A stretch of DNA of 64,000 nt, taken from Microbulbifer harenosus (GTDB lineage: Bacteria; Pseudomonadota; Gammaproteobacteria; Pseudomonadales; Cellvibrionaceae). This document shows, in pieces, positions 54,671 through 62,776 of this stretch. The position numbers were made by a program, and so were the translations under genes. Location of the stretch: positions 1 to 64,000 of the forward strand of contig NZ_VANI01000021.1 of the NCBI RefSeq assembly GCF_005771435.1, in the 5' to 3' direction. How positions within the stretch are numbered: position 1 is the stretch's first letter; each line of letters opens with the position of its first letter. The notes below the pieces were generated by a model. That model was not told the DNA's origin. It was given only the letters and a program-made list of their open reading frames with translations, and searched no databases.

Positions 54671-55519
54671 TCAGCGCCCCGTAGAAAACCGTTCAATCGC
54701 CCCGCGCTTCTGCATGGTTACATAGCCGGTTTTTTCATCATCGCTCAGAGCAACGTTGGTTGGGTGTTGGCCCGTCAGGCGAACAGTGGAAAGTACTTCA
54801 CCAGTGGGGGAAACCTTGAGAACCACACCCGCGCCGTAGCGGGTGATGTAGAGATTGCCTTCGACGTCTGTCTGCATTCCATCCAGTCCGAAGTCATCGA
54901 ATTCCAACAGCAGTTTTTTGTTGGCCACATCGCCGTTGTCCAACACGTCATACACCCACACCCGACGCTGCACGCTTTCATTGAGATACAGTTTCCTGCC
55001 GTCGGGGCTCAGCTCAATGCCATTGGTGGTGCCCATATTTCTTTCCAGCAGAGTGAATGCACCCTCGGGAGAAATACGCCACAGCTGGCCACTGTTGTTG
55101 GCCCAGTCCGGATCGCTGGCATAAATGGTGCCGTCTTGGGCGATGGCGATATCGTTGGGTTGGTGCATTTCCGGATTGTGGAATTTGCGCAGGATTTTTC
55201 TGGTGGCGGGGTCGATCTGCAACACATTGTGGCCGGTGTAGTCGGCGACGTACATCAGTCCATTGTGGAAGCGCAGACTGTTGCCGGTGCTGCCTTCCGG
55301 CAGTTGCAGCCAGACTTCTCCGCGGCCCTTTTCAGTAACACGGCCAATGGTGCCCTGATGGGAAAAATTCACCGCGTACAGGCTGCCATCCGGCCCCACC
55401 ACCGGGCCCTCCACACCGCTGGTAAAGCTGCCCTCCGGCATCCAGTCTGTGGTTTGCGTATCCGCCGCGCTGCCAGCGATTGCCAGTGCCAGAATTGAAG
55501 CGCCGAAAAAATTAATCAT
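54671..55519 (-). CDS. SMP-30/gluconolactonase-like secreted protein
   Basis: 282 residues with a signal peptide (FFGASILALAIAGSAAD), so periplasmic. A six-bladed propeller of the SMP-30/LRE family: VEGPVVGPDGSLYAVN (Glu of the metal site), NDIAIAQDGTIYASDPDW, NGIELSPDGRKLYLNES (Asn and Asp metal ligands), LDGMQTDVEGNLYITRYG. Family members hydrolyse sugar lactones. The 5' end overlaps the GH20 stop by eight bases, so the two are coupled. In this setting the likely substrate is the lactone of an oxidised amino sugar or oligosaccharide. Confidence 0.87.
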   Translation of the reverse strand: MINFFGASILALAIAGSAADTQTTDWMPEGSFTSGVEGPVVGPDGSLYAVNFSHQGTIGRVTEKGRGEVWLQLPEGSTGNSLRFHNGLMYVADYTGHNVLQIDPATRKILRKFHNPEMHQPNDIAIAQDGTIYASDPDWANNSGQLWRISPEGAFTLLERNMGTTNGIELSPDGRKLYLNESVQRRVWVYDVLDNGDVANKKLLLEFDDFGLDGMQTDVEGNLYITRYGAGVVLKVSPTGEVLSTVRLTGQHPTNVALSDDEKTGYVTMQKRGAIERFSTGR

Positions 55520-58019
55520 GTTGCTTGTCCGTATTGTTGTTCACGCCGGGTCCGGAATACTGCAGCCGATCCATAAAACGTTCCAGCACATAAACAGCCG
55601 GAAGCACAACTTCGCCGTGCATACCCTTGAGCGAGGCAATCTGTGCGCGGACAGCCACCTCTTCATTGGGGGTGAACGGTTGCCGTTCGACAAACCGCGC
55701 GGTAATCAGAAAGCCGAGTTCCATTTGCTGATCTACCAGGTCCGCCAGTTTCCGAATATCCGCGGGAAGCGCCTCCGCGTGCTGCCGAAGGGATTGTGCG
55801 GCTACGCCTGCGCGCCACAGATGCAGCAGGCCGGGCTGCAGCGATTCTACGTCTATGGCTGAAGTGGGATCTCGCGGCAGGCTTTCCGCGAGTGCGCGCA
55901 GCTCCCGCAGCGCGATACTCTCTACCGGCAGACTGTCGGCGAAGCGGTTCAGCGGGTCGCGCCTGGAATAGGTTTCGTGCACGGATTTTTCGTGGTGGCG
56001 GTGATAGTAGTGGGCGGGCTCCAGCACCGCGGAAAATGCCAGGGCCTGCGACTGCAGGCTTTTCGGAAATAGGTGATGCAGCGCGGCGGCCTGCTGTGAA
56101 CGATGCTGCAGGCCGAGGGCGGCTTCCGCCCACCGGTCGATTACTGGCAAGCGCCGGTACAGAAAGGCCTCATCCTGCAGGTCTTCGCCTGACCACAAGC
56201 GCTCCGCCACGGCGAAGGTGCGCGGCCACAGGCGCAGATCGATGGTGTGCTCGTCCACCATTTCCGCCCAGAGTGCGGCTTCTCCGCCGAGGATATTTTC
56301 TACCTGCACATCCGTAAGCCCGTGTTGAGCGCCGGAAAATACCGGTGCCTCGTGTTCCGCCTGCGTGCCGCCGATCTGTTCACCAACGGGGTGATAGGGT
56401 GCATTCCCCACAACAAACTCACCGCTGAGTGTTTTGTTGTTTAAACGCAGCCGCGCCCGCAGCGGGCCCATCCAGGTATCCAGGCTGAAATGGGTGTATG
56501 GGCCCGCACGCTTAACCCCGCGGAGCCGCTGCGGGGTTTTGCCGGAAAATTTCATCACACCGCGCAACTCGCCGTCGCGGGATTCAATCAGGGTAAACGT
56601 GCCGCTGACCGGACTGCCCCGTTTGCGTGGGGCGCTGAATTGCCAGGTCTGCCACTGCTCGCCGGGCTGAACATCCGTAAACTCCAGCGATTCGGGAATG
56701 ATGGCGTTGCGATAGTGATAGCCGGTGTACTGGGGTTGGTCCAGATAGAAACCGGTGGAGAGAATCGCGTTGTGTCCCGCGCGCGCAATATCACCGAGCG
56801 CGTCGGGGCCGCGCCAGGACTGCACCGCGGCATCGGGCGCGAGTCCCGGATGTAGTATTTCGTCCCAACCGATCATCTTGCGGTCGAGCCCTGCGAGGAT
56901 CTCCGACAGCCGACGGTTGAAAAAATTGTGCAGCGCGCGGCTGTCTGGCAGTTGCCGCGTCTGCATGAACCGCTGGATCTCCGCGTTGGCCTCCCAGTGC
57001 TCGGGGTTTACCTCGTCGCCGCCGATATGCACGTATTCGAATGGAAACAGTTCAGCGACTTCTGCGAAGACTTTTTCCGCGAAGGTATAGACTGCCGGGT
57101 TGGCCGGGTTCAGTAGTGGCTTGTGCACTCCCCAGTGGTCTTCGGGTGTATAAGGGCCGGGTGCAGACATGAGTTCCGGGTAGGCGACACCGATGGCGCT
57201 GGCGTGGCCGGGCATGTCGATTTCCGGCACCACCACAATGCCGCGGTCGAACGCGTAGGCGACGATGTCTGCCACCTGCTCGCGGGTATAGAAGTTTCCG
57301 CCGGGCGCGGTTTCATGCAACCGCGGATAGGCGTGGCTTTGCAGTCGCCAGCTCTGGTCATCGGTGAGGTGCCAATGCAAGACATTCAGTTTGGCGGCGG
57401 CCATACCGTCCAGCTGGCGCTTGATCGTGTCCACGGAAAAAAAGTGGCGCGCGGAATCCAGCATCAGGCCGCGCCAGCGGAAGCGTGGCCGGTCGTTGAT
57501 GGTCATGGGCTGCAGTGAAGCCGCGTTGGCCCTTTGTATGCCGAGCAGCTGCGACAGTGTTTGCAGTCCGCGGAGTATGCCTACTTCAAAGTCCGCGCTC
57601 AGGGTGATTCTCTGCGGATTGATTTCGAGCTGGTAGGCGTCCCCGGCGCGGCTCAACTCGCCCAGCGTGCTCGGTGCGTCTTCGCTGGTGACGGCGAGTT
57701 CGACAACAGAAATATTGCCGGCAACGCAGGGCGTATCGCAGCGAGTAGCCGCATTCAGGGAAATCCCGGTCTGGCGCTCGGTGCGCCGTCGAAAACGGGC
57801 TTCCGCTGCGCGCAATCGGTTGCTCGGTGAGTTGCGGAAACAGAGTGCGCTGTTCCCGCTCAGGATAAACTCAGGGGCGGCGGAATGCGGGGTGAGCTGC
57901 TGCGGGTAGGGCATGAGCGCCGGCAGGGAATCCATATCGGATTCGCCATCAGCCGCGAACACCACCAGAGGCAGCAGTGCGCACCAACTGCTGAAAAATA
58001 TATTCTTTATTGTTTTCAT
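55512..58019 (-). CDS. GH20 beta-N-acetylhexosaminidase
   Basis: 835 residues with a signal peptide (FFSSWCALLPLVVFA), so exported. GH20b domain (~35-175), then the catalytic barrel: RFRWRGLMLDSARHFFSV, HWHLTDDQSWRL, PEIDMPGHASA, and the catalytic pair D335-E336 in HIGGDEVNPEHW. A beta-rich insertion (~430-530) splits the barrel before VENILGGEAALWAEMVDEH. It releases terminal GlcNAc from chitooligosaccharides by substrate-assisted catalysis. It lies between the PLP-enzyme gene (56 bp upstream) and the lactonase gene (overlapping), all on the reverse strand. Confidence 0.94.
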   Translation of the reverse strand: MKTIKNIFFSSWCALLPLVVFAADGESDMDSLPALMPYPQQLTPHSAAPEFILSGNSALCFRNSPSNRLRAAEARFRRRTERQTGISLNAATRCDTPCVAGNISVVELAVTSEDAPSTLGELSRAGDAYQLEINPQRITLSADFEVGILRGLQTLSQLLGIQRANAASLQPMTINDRPRFRWRGLMLDSARHFFSVDTIKRQLDGMAAAKLNVLHWHLTDDQSWRLQSHAYPRLHETAPGGNFYTREQVADIVAYAFDRGIVVVPEIDMPGHASAIGVAYPELMSAPGPYTPEDHWGVHKPLLNPANPAVYTFAEKVFAEVAELFPFEYVHIGGDEVNPEHWEANAEIQRFMQTRQLPDSRALHNFFNRRLSEILAGLDRKMIGWDEILHPGLAPDAAVQSWRGPDALGDIARAGHNAILSTGFYLDQPQYTGYHYRNAIIPESLEFTDVQPGEQWQTWQFSAPRKRGSPVSGTFTLIESRDGELRGVMKFSGKTPQRLRGVKRAGPYTHFSLDTWMGPLRARLRLNNKTLSGEFVVGNAPYHPVGEQIGGTQAEHEAPVFSGAQHGLTDVQVENILGGEAALWAEMVDEHTIDLRLWPRTFAVAERLWSGEDLQDEAFLYRRLPVIDRWAEAALGLQHRSQQAAALHHLFPKSLQSQALAFSAVLEPAHYYHRHHEKSVHETYSRRDPLNRFADSLPVESIALRELRALAESLPRDPTSAIDVESLQPGLLHLWRAGVAAQSLRQHAEALPADIRKLADLVDQQMELGFLITARFVERQPFTPNEEVAVRAQIASLKGMHGEVVLPAVYVLERFMDRLQYSGPGVNNNTDKQHD

Positions 58020-58075
58020 GCTCGCATTTTCGTTGGATTTTCCGCGTTTAAAAACTCAGGCCTAAAAGTCTTGGC

Positions 58076-59290
58076 CTAAAAACAGGTATCGACGGTTTCC
58101 AGCACATTGAAGTCGTCGTCGATCACCAGCAGCTGTCGCCACTTGTCGAAGGTCAGGCACGGATGCGAGGTGGAAAGCGCGAGCATATCGCCCACTTGAA
58201 GATCCGCGTCCTCGGGGATTTTCATCATCGCGTGCTGGTCCATGATGCCGGTGAGTTGCCAGCTTTCGTCCGCCGCGCGCGGTGCGCCATCCCGGCCCGG
58301 GCGAAAATGCCGTTCCGGGCGCGGCAGTCCCGCATCATAGGCCGCGTCCCGTTTGCCGAAATTCAGGATAGCCATACCGGGTTCTGGCAGCGACTGCACA
58401 TAGGCCCAGACCTCCAGTGCCGAGTGCAGATCTCCCGGTGGGCAGCAGCGCCCCTCCATCCTTTGCATTACTCCTGCCTGCGCCTTTTGGTAGATGCCGC
58501 GGTCGTGGGTGAGATAGCAGCCGGGGCGCAACACCGGCAGGAGGCGCGGTTCGCGGTGATCGGTAAAAACCTGTGCAACCAGGTCGTACCAGGCGGAGCC
58601 GGCGCCGCTCAGTATCGCCGTTTCGATGCCGATTTTCTCTTGCGCCAGCAGTTCCAGGCACAGGTCGCGCACCTCCTGCAGGTGCTCGATCACCCGCGTC
58701 TCGGCGCGCTCGCCCTGAATCAGGCCCTCATAGGTTTCCACCCCGGCCAGCTGTAGCTGTGGCCAGCGTTGGATTTCGTCGCACAGGGTGTGGGCCTGTG
58801 CAGAATCGCGGCAACCGGTGCGGCCGCCGCGTACGCCGACTTCGAGCAGCAGTTTCAGCGTCTGTTGCCTTTCCGCGAAAAAAGTCCCCAGCTGCCGCGC
58901 GTTTTCCACAGAGTCGATCAGGCAGTAAAACTCCAGCTGCGGGTAATCCGCCAGCAATGCGCTGGCCAGCTGCATATTGCCGCGGCCGACAAGCTGATTG
59001 GCCATCAGCACCCGTGTCGCGCCGGCCTCCGCGGCCACCCGCGCCTGTTGCGGGTTGGCGACGGTCATGCCCCAGGCGCCTGCGGCCAGCTGGAGGCGGA
59101 AGAACGCCGGGGTCATGGTGGTCTTGCCGTGGGGCGCTAGCTTCACGTCATGTTGATCGGCAAAGGCCTGCATCCACTGCAGGTTGTGTTGCAGGCGCGT
59201 GCGGTACACCACCGCTGCCGGCAGTGGGATGTCCTCGCGCAGCAGGTTGGGTGTAGGGCGTGGGTTTTCCGTCTTGTGAGAAAGGTTCAT
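58076..59290 (-). CDS. DSD1-family PLP enzyme (D-serine dehydratase/D-threonine aldolase-like)
   Basis: 404 residues from the ATG at 59290 (GGAGCC upstream). The N-terminal alanine-racemase-type barrel has the PLP lysine K56 in LAPHGKTTM. The C-terminal beta domain carries the metal site H376-x-C378 in TSHPCLTFDKW, characteristic of zinc-dependent D-serine dehydratase/D-threonine aldolase relatives. No signal peptide, so cytoplasmic. With a D-aminoacylase and RidA in the same island, the likely reaction is loss of ammonia from a D-configured 2-amino-3-hydroxy acid such as D-glucosaminate, giving a 2-keto-3-deoxy acid. The precise substrate is inference. Confidence 0.85.
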   Translation of the reverse strand: MNLSHKTENPRPTPNLLREDIPLPAAVVYRTRLQHNLQWMQAFADQHDVKLAPHGKTTMTPAFFRLQLAAGAWGMTVANPQQARVAAEAGATRVLMANQLVGRGNMQLASALLADYPQLEFYCLIDSVENARQLGTFFAERQQTLKLLLEVGVRGGRTGCRDSAQAHTLCDEIQRWPQLQLAGVETYEGLIQGERAETRVIEHLQEVRDLCLELLAQEKIGIETAILSGAGSAWYDLVAQVFTDHREPRLLPVLRPGCYLTHDRGIYQKAQAGVMQRMEGRCCPPGDLHSALEVWAYVQSLPEPGMAILNFGKRDAAYDAGLPRPERHFRPGRDGAPRAADESWQLTGIMDQHAMMKIPEDADLQVGDMLALSTSHPCLTFDKWRQLLVIDDDFNVLETVDTCF

Positions 59291-59330
59291 CGGGCCGGCT
59301 CCATCCCAGTTGTCAGAATAAAGTTTGGTA

Positions 59331-59369
59331 GAAAGTATCACATAAATAATTATGGTGTTGAAAGTAACA
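59331..59369. promoter_or_regulatory. Candidate tandem RpiR sites
   Basis: GAAAGTATCA (59331) and GAAAGTAACA (59360) are direct repeats 29 bp apart, in the AT-rich gap between the divergent PLP-enzyme and RpiR genes. A related GTTGAAAGTTA occurs upstream of the receptor gene. Confidence 0.35.
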
Positions 59370-59489
59370 AACACGATACCTATACTGCACCGACTTGAGT
59401 AACATCCATATCCGCTTCTGAAGCCCGCCCTCTGGCCGTCCGCCGACGGCGTGCGGGATTCGAAACTCCAGCAAAACAGGAAAGCTGCC

Positions 59490-60356
59490 GTGAGTCACGA
59501 ACCGGATATTGTCTCGAAGATTAACGCCCATTACGGCCAGTTGCGCGATGCAGAACAGAAGATTGCCCGGCTGGTGACGGACGATATCAGCTTCGCCGCT
59601 CACGCCAGTATCAGTGAGCTGGCGAGCAAAGCCGGCGTCAGTGAGGCCACGATTACCCGCTTTGCCAAGGCGGTGGGTTGCAAGAATGTGCGCGATCTCA
59701 AACTGCGGCTGGCGCAGGCGGTGGCCATCGGGCAGCGGTTCTACACCGAAGTCAAAGTGGAGCCGGGAGCCAATTACGGGGTTTACGACGAGATCAAAGC
59801 GGCGCTGGATCACAATGCGCGGCTGATTACCGAAGCCGTGATTGAGCCCGCGGTGGAAGCGCTGGCGCGCGCGCGACAGATTTTGATTTTCGGAGTGGGC
59901 GGCGGTTCCACGGTATTTGCGCAGGAGTGCCAGCATCGGTTTTTCCGGCTCGGCTTTCCGGCCACCTCCTATTCGGATCCCATGCTGATGCGCATGGCCG
60001 CCTCCACCATCGACAGCAACGATGTGGTGCTGTGCCTGTCCATGGGCGGTTACAGCCCGGATGTGCAGGAAGCGGCGGAGATTGCGCGGGAATATGGCGC
60101 AACGACGTTGGGTGTGACGGTGGCGGATTCGCCATTGGCGCGGGTGCTGCACCACCTGGTGCCGATGGAGCCGCTGGAGACGGACTACATCTTCAAACCC
60201 ACCGCCGCCCGCTACGTCATGCTCGCCGCCATCGACGTGCTGGCCACGGAGCTGGCGGTAAAACAGAAACGCAAAAGCCGGGAGGCGCTCAGGCGCCTCA
60301 AGCACACTCTGGACAGCCACAAGCACGGTGAAGACCGTTTGCCATTGGGAGACTGA
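59490..60356 (+). CDS. RpiR/MurR-family transcriptional regulator
   Basis: 288 residues from a GTG at 59490 with AGGAAAG upstream; an earlier in-frame GTG at 59451 lacks a site. The N-terminal HTH_6 domain (~1-80) includes FAAHASISELASKAGVSEATITRFAKAVG. The C-terminal SIS domain (~115-250) includes ILIFGVGGGSTVFAQECQHRFFRLG and VVLCLSMGGYSPDVQEAAEIARE, which bind sugar phosphates or acids. It is divergent from the PLP-enzyme/GH20/lactonase genes and starts a forward operon with the deacylase. It is therefore the probable local regulator, responding to an amino-sugar intermediate. Confidence 0.92.
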   Translation: MSHEPDIVSKINAHYGQLRDAEQKIARLVTDDISFAAHASISELASKAGVSEATITRFAKAVGCKNVRDLKLRLAQAVAIGQRFYTEVKVEPGANYGVYDEIKAALDHNARLITEAVIEPAVEALARARQILIFGVGGGSTVFAQECQHRFFRLGFPATSYSDPMLMRMAASTIDSNDVVLCLSMGGYSPDVQEAAEIAREYGATTLGVTVADSPLARVLHHLVPMEPLETDYIFKPTAARYVMLAAIDVLATELAVKQKRKSREALRRLKHTLDSHKHGEDRLPLGD

Positions 60357-60380
60357 ACGGAGGGAACAAAAGGGACGGGA

Positions 60381-61820
60381 ATGAAATACGATACGGTGAT
60401 TCGCAAAGGCTCGGTTGTCGACGGCAGCGGTGCCGCCATCTTTACTGCCGACATCGCCCTCGCCGAAGGCCGTATTCAGCGCATCGCCGAGCCCGGTAGC
60501 ATTTCTGAGCCTGCCCGGGAAATCATCGAGGCGGAAGGCCTGCATCTCGCCCCCGGATTTATCGACGTCCACACCCACGACGATCTGGAAGTCATCCACA
60601 AACCGCAGGTGCCCGCCAAAATCAGCCAGGGTGTGACCACCGTCATCGTCGGCAACTGCGGCATCAGCGCCAGCCCCGTTACGCTCAACAGCGATCCACC
60701 CGACCCGCTGAATCTGCTCGGCGACCGCGCGCGTTTCACCTATCCGCAATTTTCCGACTACGCCCGCGCGGTGCAGGAATCCCGTCCCAACGTCAACGTG
60801 GCCGCACTGGTAGGGCACACGTCACTGCGCAACAACCACATGGACGACCTGCAGCGTACCGCCAGCAAATCCGAACTCGCCGCCATGCGTGCGCAATTGC
60901 GTGAGGCGCTGCAACAGGGCGCGATTGGCCTCAGCTCCGGCCTTGCCTACGGCAGCGCGAAATGTGCGGATACCGCAGAAGTGTTGGAAATGGTCGCGGA
61001 ACTGGCGGCGCAGGGCGGGGTGTACACCACGCATCTACGCACCGAGTTCGACCGCATTCTAGATGCCATCGACGAAGCCCTGCTGACCGCGCGCGAACAC
61101 CGCGTGCCGCTGATTGTCTCCCACCTGAAATGCGCCGGGCGCGGCAATTGGGGGCGCAGTGGGGAAGTGCTCGGGGCATTGGAAAATGCTGTTCAGCATC
61201 AAAAAGTCGCTTGTGACTGTTACCCCTATACTGCGAGTTCGAGCACGCTGGACTTGTCGCAGGTGGCGGACGATATCGACATTTTCATCACCTGGTCCGA
61301 GCCGTTTCCGGAGCAGGGCGGTCGGCCCTTGGCGGAGATTGCACGGGAGTGGAATCTCTCCTGCTATGAGGCGGCGAAAAAGTTGCAGCCGGCGGGTGCG
61401 GTGTACCACTGTATGAGTGATGAGGATGTAAAAAATATCCTCAGGCACCCGCTGACCATGGTCGGTTCCGATGGCCTGCCCAACGATCCGCATCCGCACC
61501 CGAGATTGTGGGGGGCCTTTCCTCGTGTGCTCGCCCAGTACGGGCGGGAGCTTGGTCTGTTTGATCTGCCGCAGGCGGTGCACAAGATGACCGGGCTTTC
61601 GGCGACCAATTTCGGGTTGGCGAATCGCGGGTTTATTCGCGAGGGTTATTCTGCGGATCTGGTGTTGTTTGATTACGCTGGGCTGGAATCGCTGGCGAGT
61701 TATTCCGAACCGCAAAGAGCGGCGCGGGGGATTTCACGGGTCTGGGTGAATGGGGTTTGTGCTTATTCCGACGGTGTTGTGTTGGATAGCCGGAGTGGAG
61801 CGTTTTTGTTTCGCGGCTAG
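60381..61820 (+). CDS. N-acyl-D-amino-acid deacylase (D-aminoacylase)
   Basis: 479 residues; a zinc amidohydrolase of the D-aminoacylase type. Metal-site residues are visible: H64 and H66 in FIDVHTHDD, the bridging Cys93 in VGNCGIS, THLRTEFD and VSHLKCAGRGNWG, and the catalytic Asp in MVGSDGLPND. Length and order match characterised D-aminoacylases (~480 aa). It lies 24 bp after rpiR. Canonical enzymes deacetylate N-acetyl-D-amino acids. In this island an equally fitting substrate is N-acetyl-D-glucosaminate, which has the same D-alpha-acetamido acid group. Confidence 0.93.
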   Translation: MKYDTVIRKGSVVDGSGAAIFTADIALAEGRIQRIAEPGSISEPAREIIEAEGLHLAPGFIDVHTHDDLEVIHKPQVPAKISQGVTTVIVGNCGISASPVTLNSDPPDPLNLLGDRARFTYPQFSDYARAVQESRPNVNVAALVGHTSLRNNHMDDLQRTASKSELAAMRAQLREALQQGAIGLSSGLAYGSAKCADTAEVLEMVAELAAQGGVYTTHLRTEFDRILDAIDEALLTAREHRVPLIVSHLKCAGRGNWGRSGEVLGALENAVQHQKVACDCYPYTASSSTLDLSQVADDIDIFITWSEPFPEQGGRPLAEIAREWNLSCYEAAKKLQPAGAVYHCMSDEDVKNILRHPLTMVGSDGLPNDPHPHPRLWGAFPRVLAQYGRELGLFDLPQAVHKMTGLSATNFGLANRGFIREGYSADLVLFDYAGLESLASYSEPQRAARGISRVWVNGVCAYSDGVVLDSRSGAFLFRG

Positions 61821-61877
61821 GTTCTGTGGTTCTTTTCGGGCTCCGTGGTGCTCTGTTCGGGGTTCGGGGCGGCAAAT

Positions 61878-61974
61878 CACTGGGCGGGTACTTTCAGAAC
61901 CGCTGTGAACCCATCCCTGGGAGCTGCGGCGCAAACATCCTGTTTGCGACGCTTCTGAAAGTGCCCGCCCAGTG
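61878..61974 (+). repeat. Palindromic element, copy C
   Basis: 22-base arms at 61878-61899 and 61953-61974 pair with a single G:T-type mismatch (ends CACTGGGCGG / CCGCCCAGTG). The core has CCGC, TGTGAAC, GCTGCGGCG and an inner stem GCAAACA/TGTTTGC around TCC. Orientation matches copy A; the arm sequence is different from A, B and D. Confidence 0.82.
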
Positions 61975-62054
61975 CTTTACCTTAGCTTCGAATTTCTGTA
62001 CTTCGTAAGCTCGATCGCTCATGCCACTTACGGAGTAAGAAAATTCAATGCGAA

Positions 62055-62166
62055 GGCGGAGCGCCGGGTAAAGCCTTTCGGGAGCGTCGGCAACAGGGAT
62101 GTTGCCGACGCAGCGTACAGGGACGTATTCACAGCGGTCCCGAAAGGCTTTACCCGGTGCTCCGCC
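62055..62166 (-). repeat. Palindromic element, copy D (inverted relative to C)
   Basis: 29-base arms at 62055-62083 and 62138-62166 with one wobble-type mismatch (ends GGCGGAGC / GCTCCGCC). The core on the reverse strand reads CCGC, TGTGAATACG, TCCCTGTACGCTGCGTCGG, with an inner stem GTCGGCAACA/TGTTGCCGAC around TCCC. It ends 55 bp before ridA. Confidence 0.85.
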
Positions 62167-62221
62167 GCCACAGGACCGAGAACAAAGCAGTACCACTAAA
62201 CTTGCAACAAGAGTAGTAATC

Positions 62222-62617
62222 ATGATTCAGAGATTCGGTGCCGAAGGTGGCACAGGTACAGGTGGTCAACACCTGCCATTTTCCAGTGCAGTAGAGGCCG
62301 GTGGTTTTCTCTATGTGTCGGGCCAGACTCCGATGCGCGATGGCGAAGTGGTGGAAGGGGGGATTGTGGAGCAGTCCCAGCTCGCCATCGACAACTGTTT
62401 CGCCATCATGGATAAAGCCGGCTACAGTGTGGAAGACGTGGTGCATGTCACCGTCATTCTGACCGATGCAAGATACTTTCAGTCTTTCAACAAAGTCTTC
62501 AAACAAAATTTCGGAGACCACCCTCCAGCCAGAATCTGCTCCGTGTGCGACCTGGTGGTGGACTGCAAAGTAGAAGTTGGCGTAGTGTGTTACAAGCAAC
62601 CAAAAGGACATCTCTAA
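62222..62617 (+). CDS. ridA: RidA-family enamine/imine deaminase
   Basis: 131 residues of the YjgF/YER057c/UK114 (RidA) family. Marks: GGFLYVSGQTPMRDGEVV, QSQLAIDNCFAIMDKAGYSVEDVVHVTVILTDA, and PPARICSV with the conserved imine-site Arg104. The common 'Leu-Pro' after the Arg strand is changed (VCDLVVDC), as in divergent RidA subgroups. RidA clears reactive enamines/imines released by PLP dehydratases, which fits the DSD1-type enzyme of this island. It precedes the symporter gene by 159 bp. A 12-base inverted repeat overlaps its stop codon. Confidence 0.88.
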   Translation: MIQRFGAEGGTGTGGQHLPFSSAVEAGGFLYVSGQTPMRDGEVVEGGIVEQSQLAIDNCFAIMDKAGYSVEDVVHVTVILTDARYFQSFNKVFKQNFGDHPPARICSVCDLVVDCKVEVGVVCYKQPKGHL

Positions 62618-62690
62618 AAATCTACTGCGCGTGCGCCTGGCGGCGTCCGGCGGCCACCACCAGCCACCCGCTCGCTACGATTTTTAGAGA
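62611..62690. repeat. 12-base inverted repeat spanning the ridA stop
   Basis: TCTCTAAAAATC (62611-62622, containing the ridA stop) and GATTTTTAGAGA (62679-62690) are perfect inverted copies with a 56-base GC-rich loop. It could form a long mRNA stem between ridA and the symporter gene, or be the scar of an insertion. Confidence 0.5.
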
Positions 62691-62776
62691 AGTCCAGAAA
62701 CCTGAGGTCTATACAGGTCGCCGCTGAAATAAAAAAATAATCCAATAACACGCGTTCAATAAAAATAAATTTCCAT

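Larger units (their letters stand above)
61821..62221. other. 401-bp gap filled by palindromic elements C and D
   Basis: No ORF. The region holds two copies of the palindromic family found at 18090-18432, again head to head (entries below). Between them lies a short AT-richer stretch with CTGTACTTCGTAAG that resembles CTGTACTTCGTTAG in the first pair. Confidence 0.75.

Noticed and set aside
59313-60818. 501-codon reverse-strand open frame across rpiR and the deacylase
   Set aside because: It spans two well-recognised forward genes and their junction; typical antisense shadow in GC-rich DNA.
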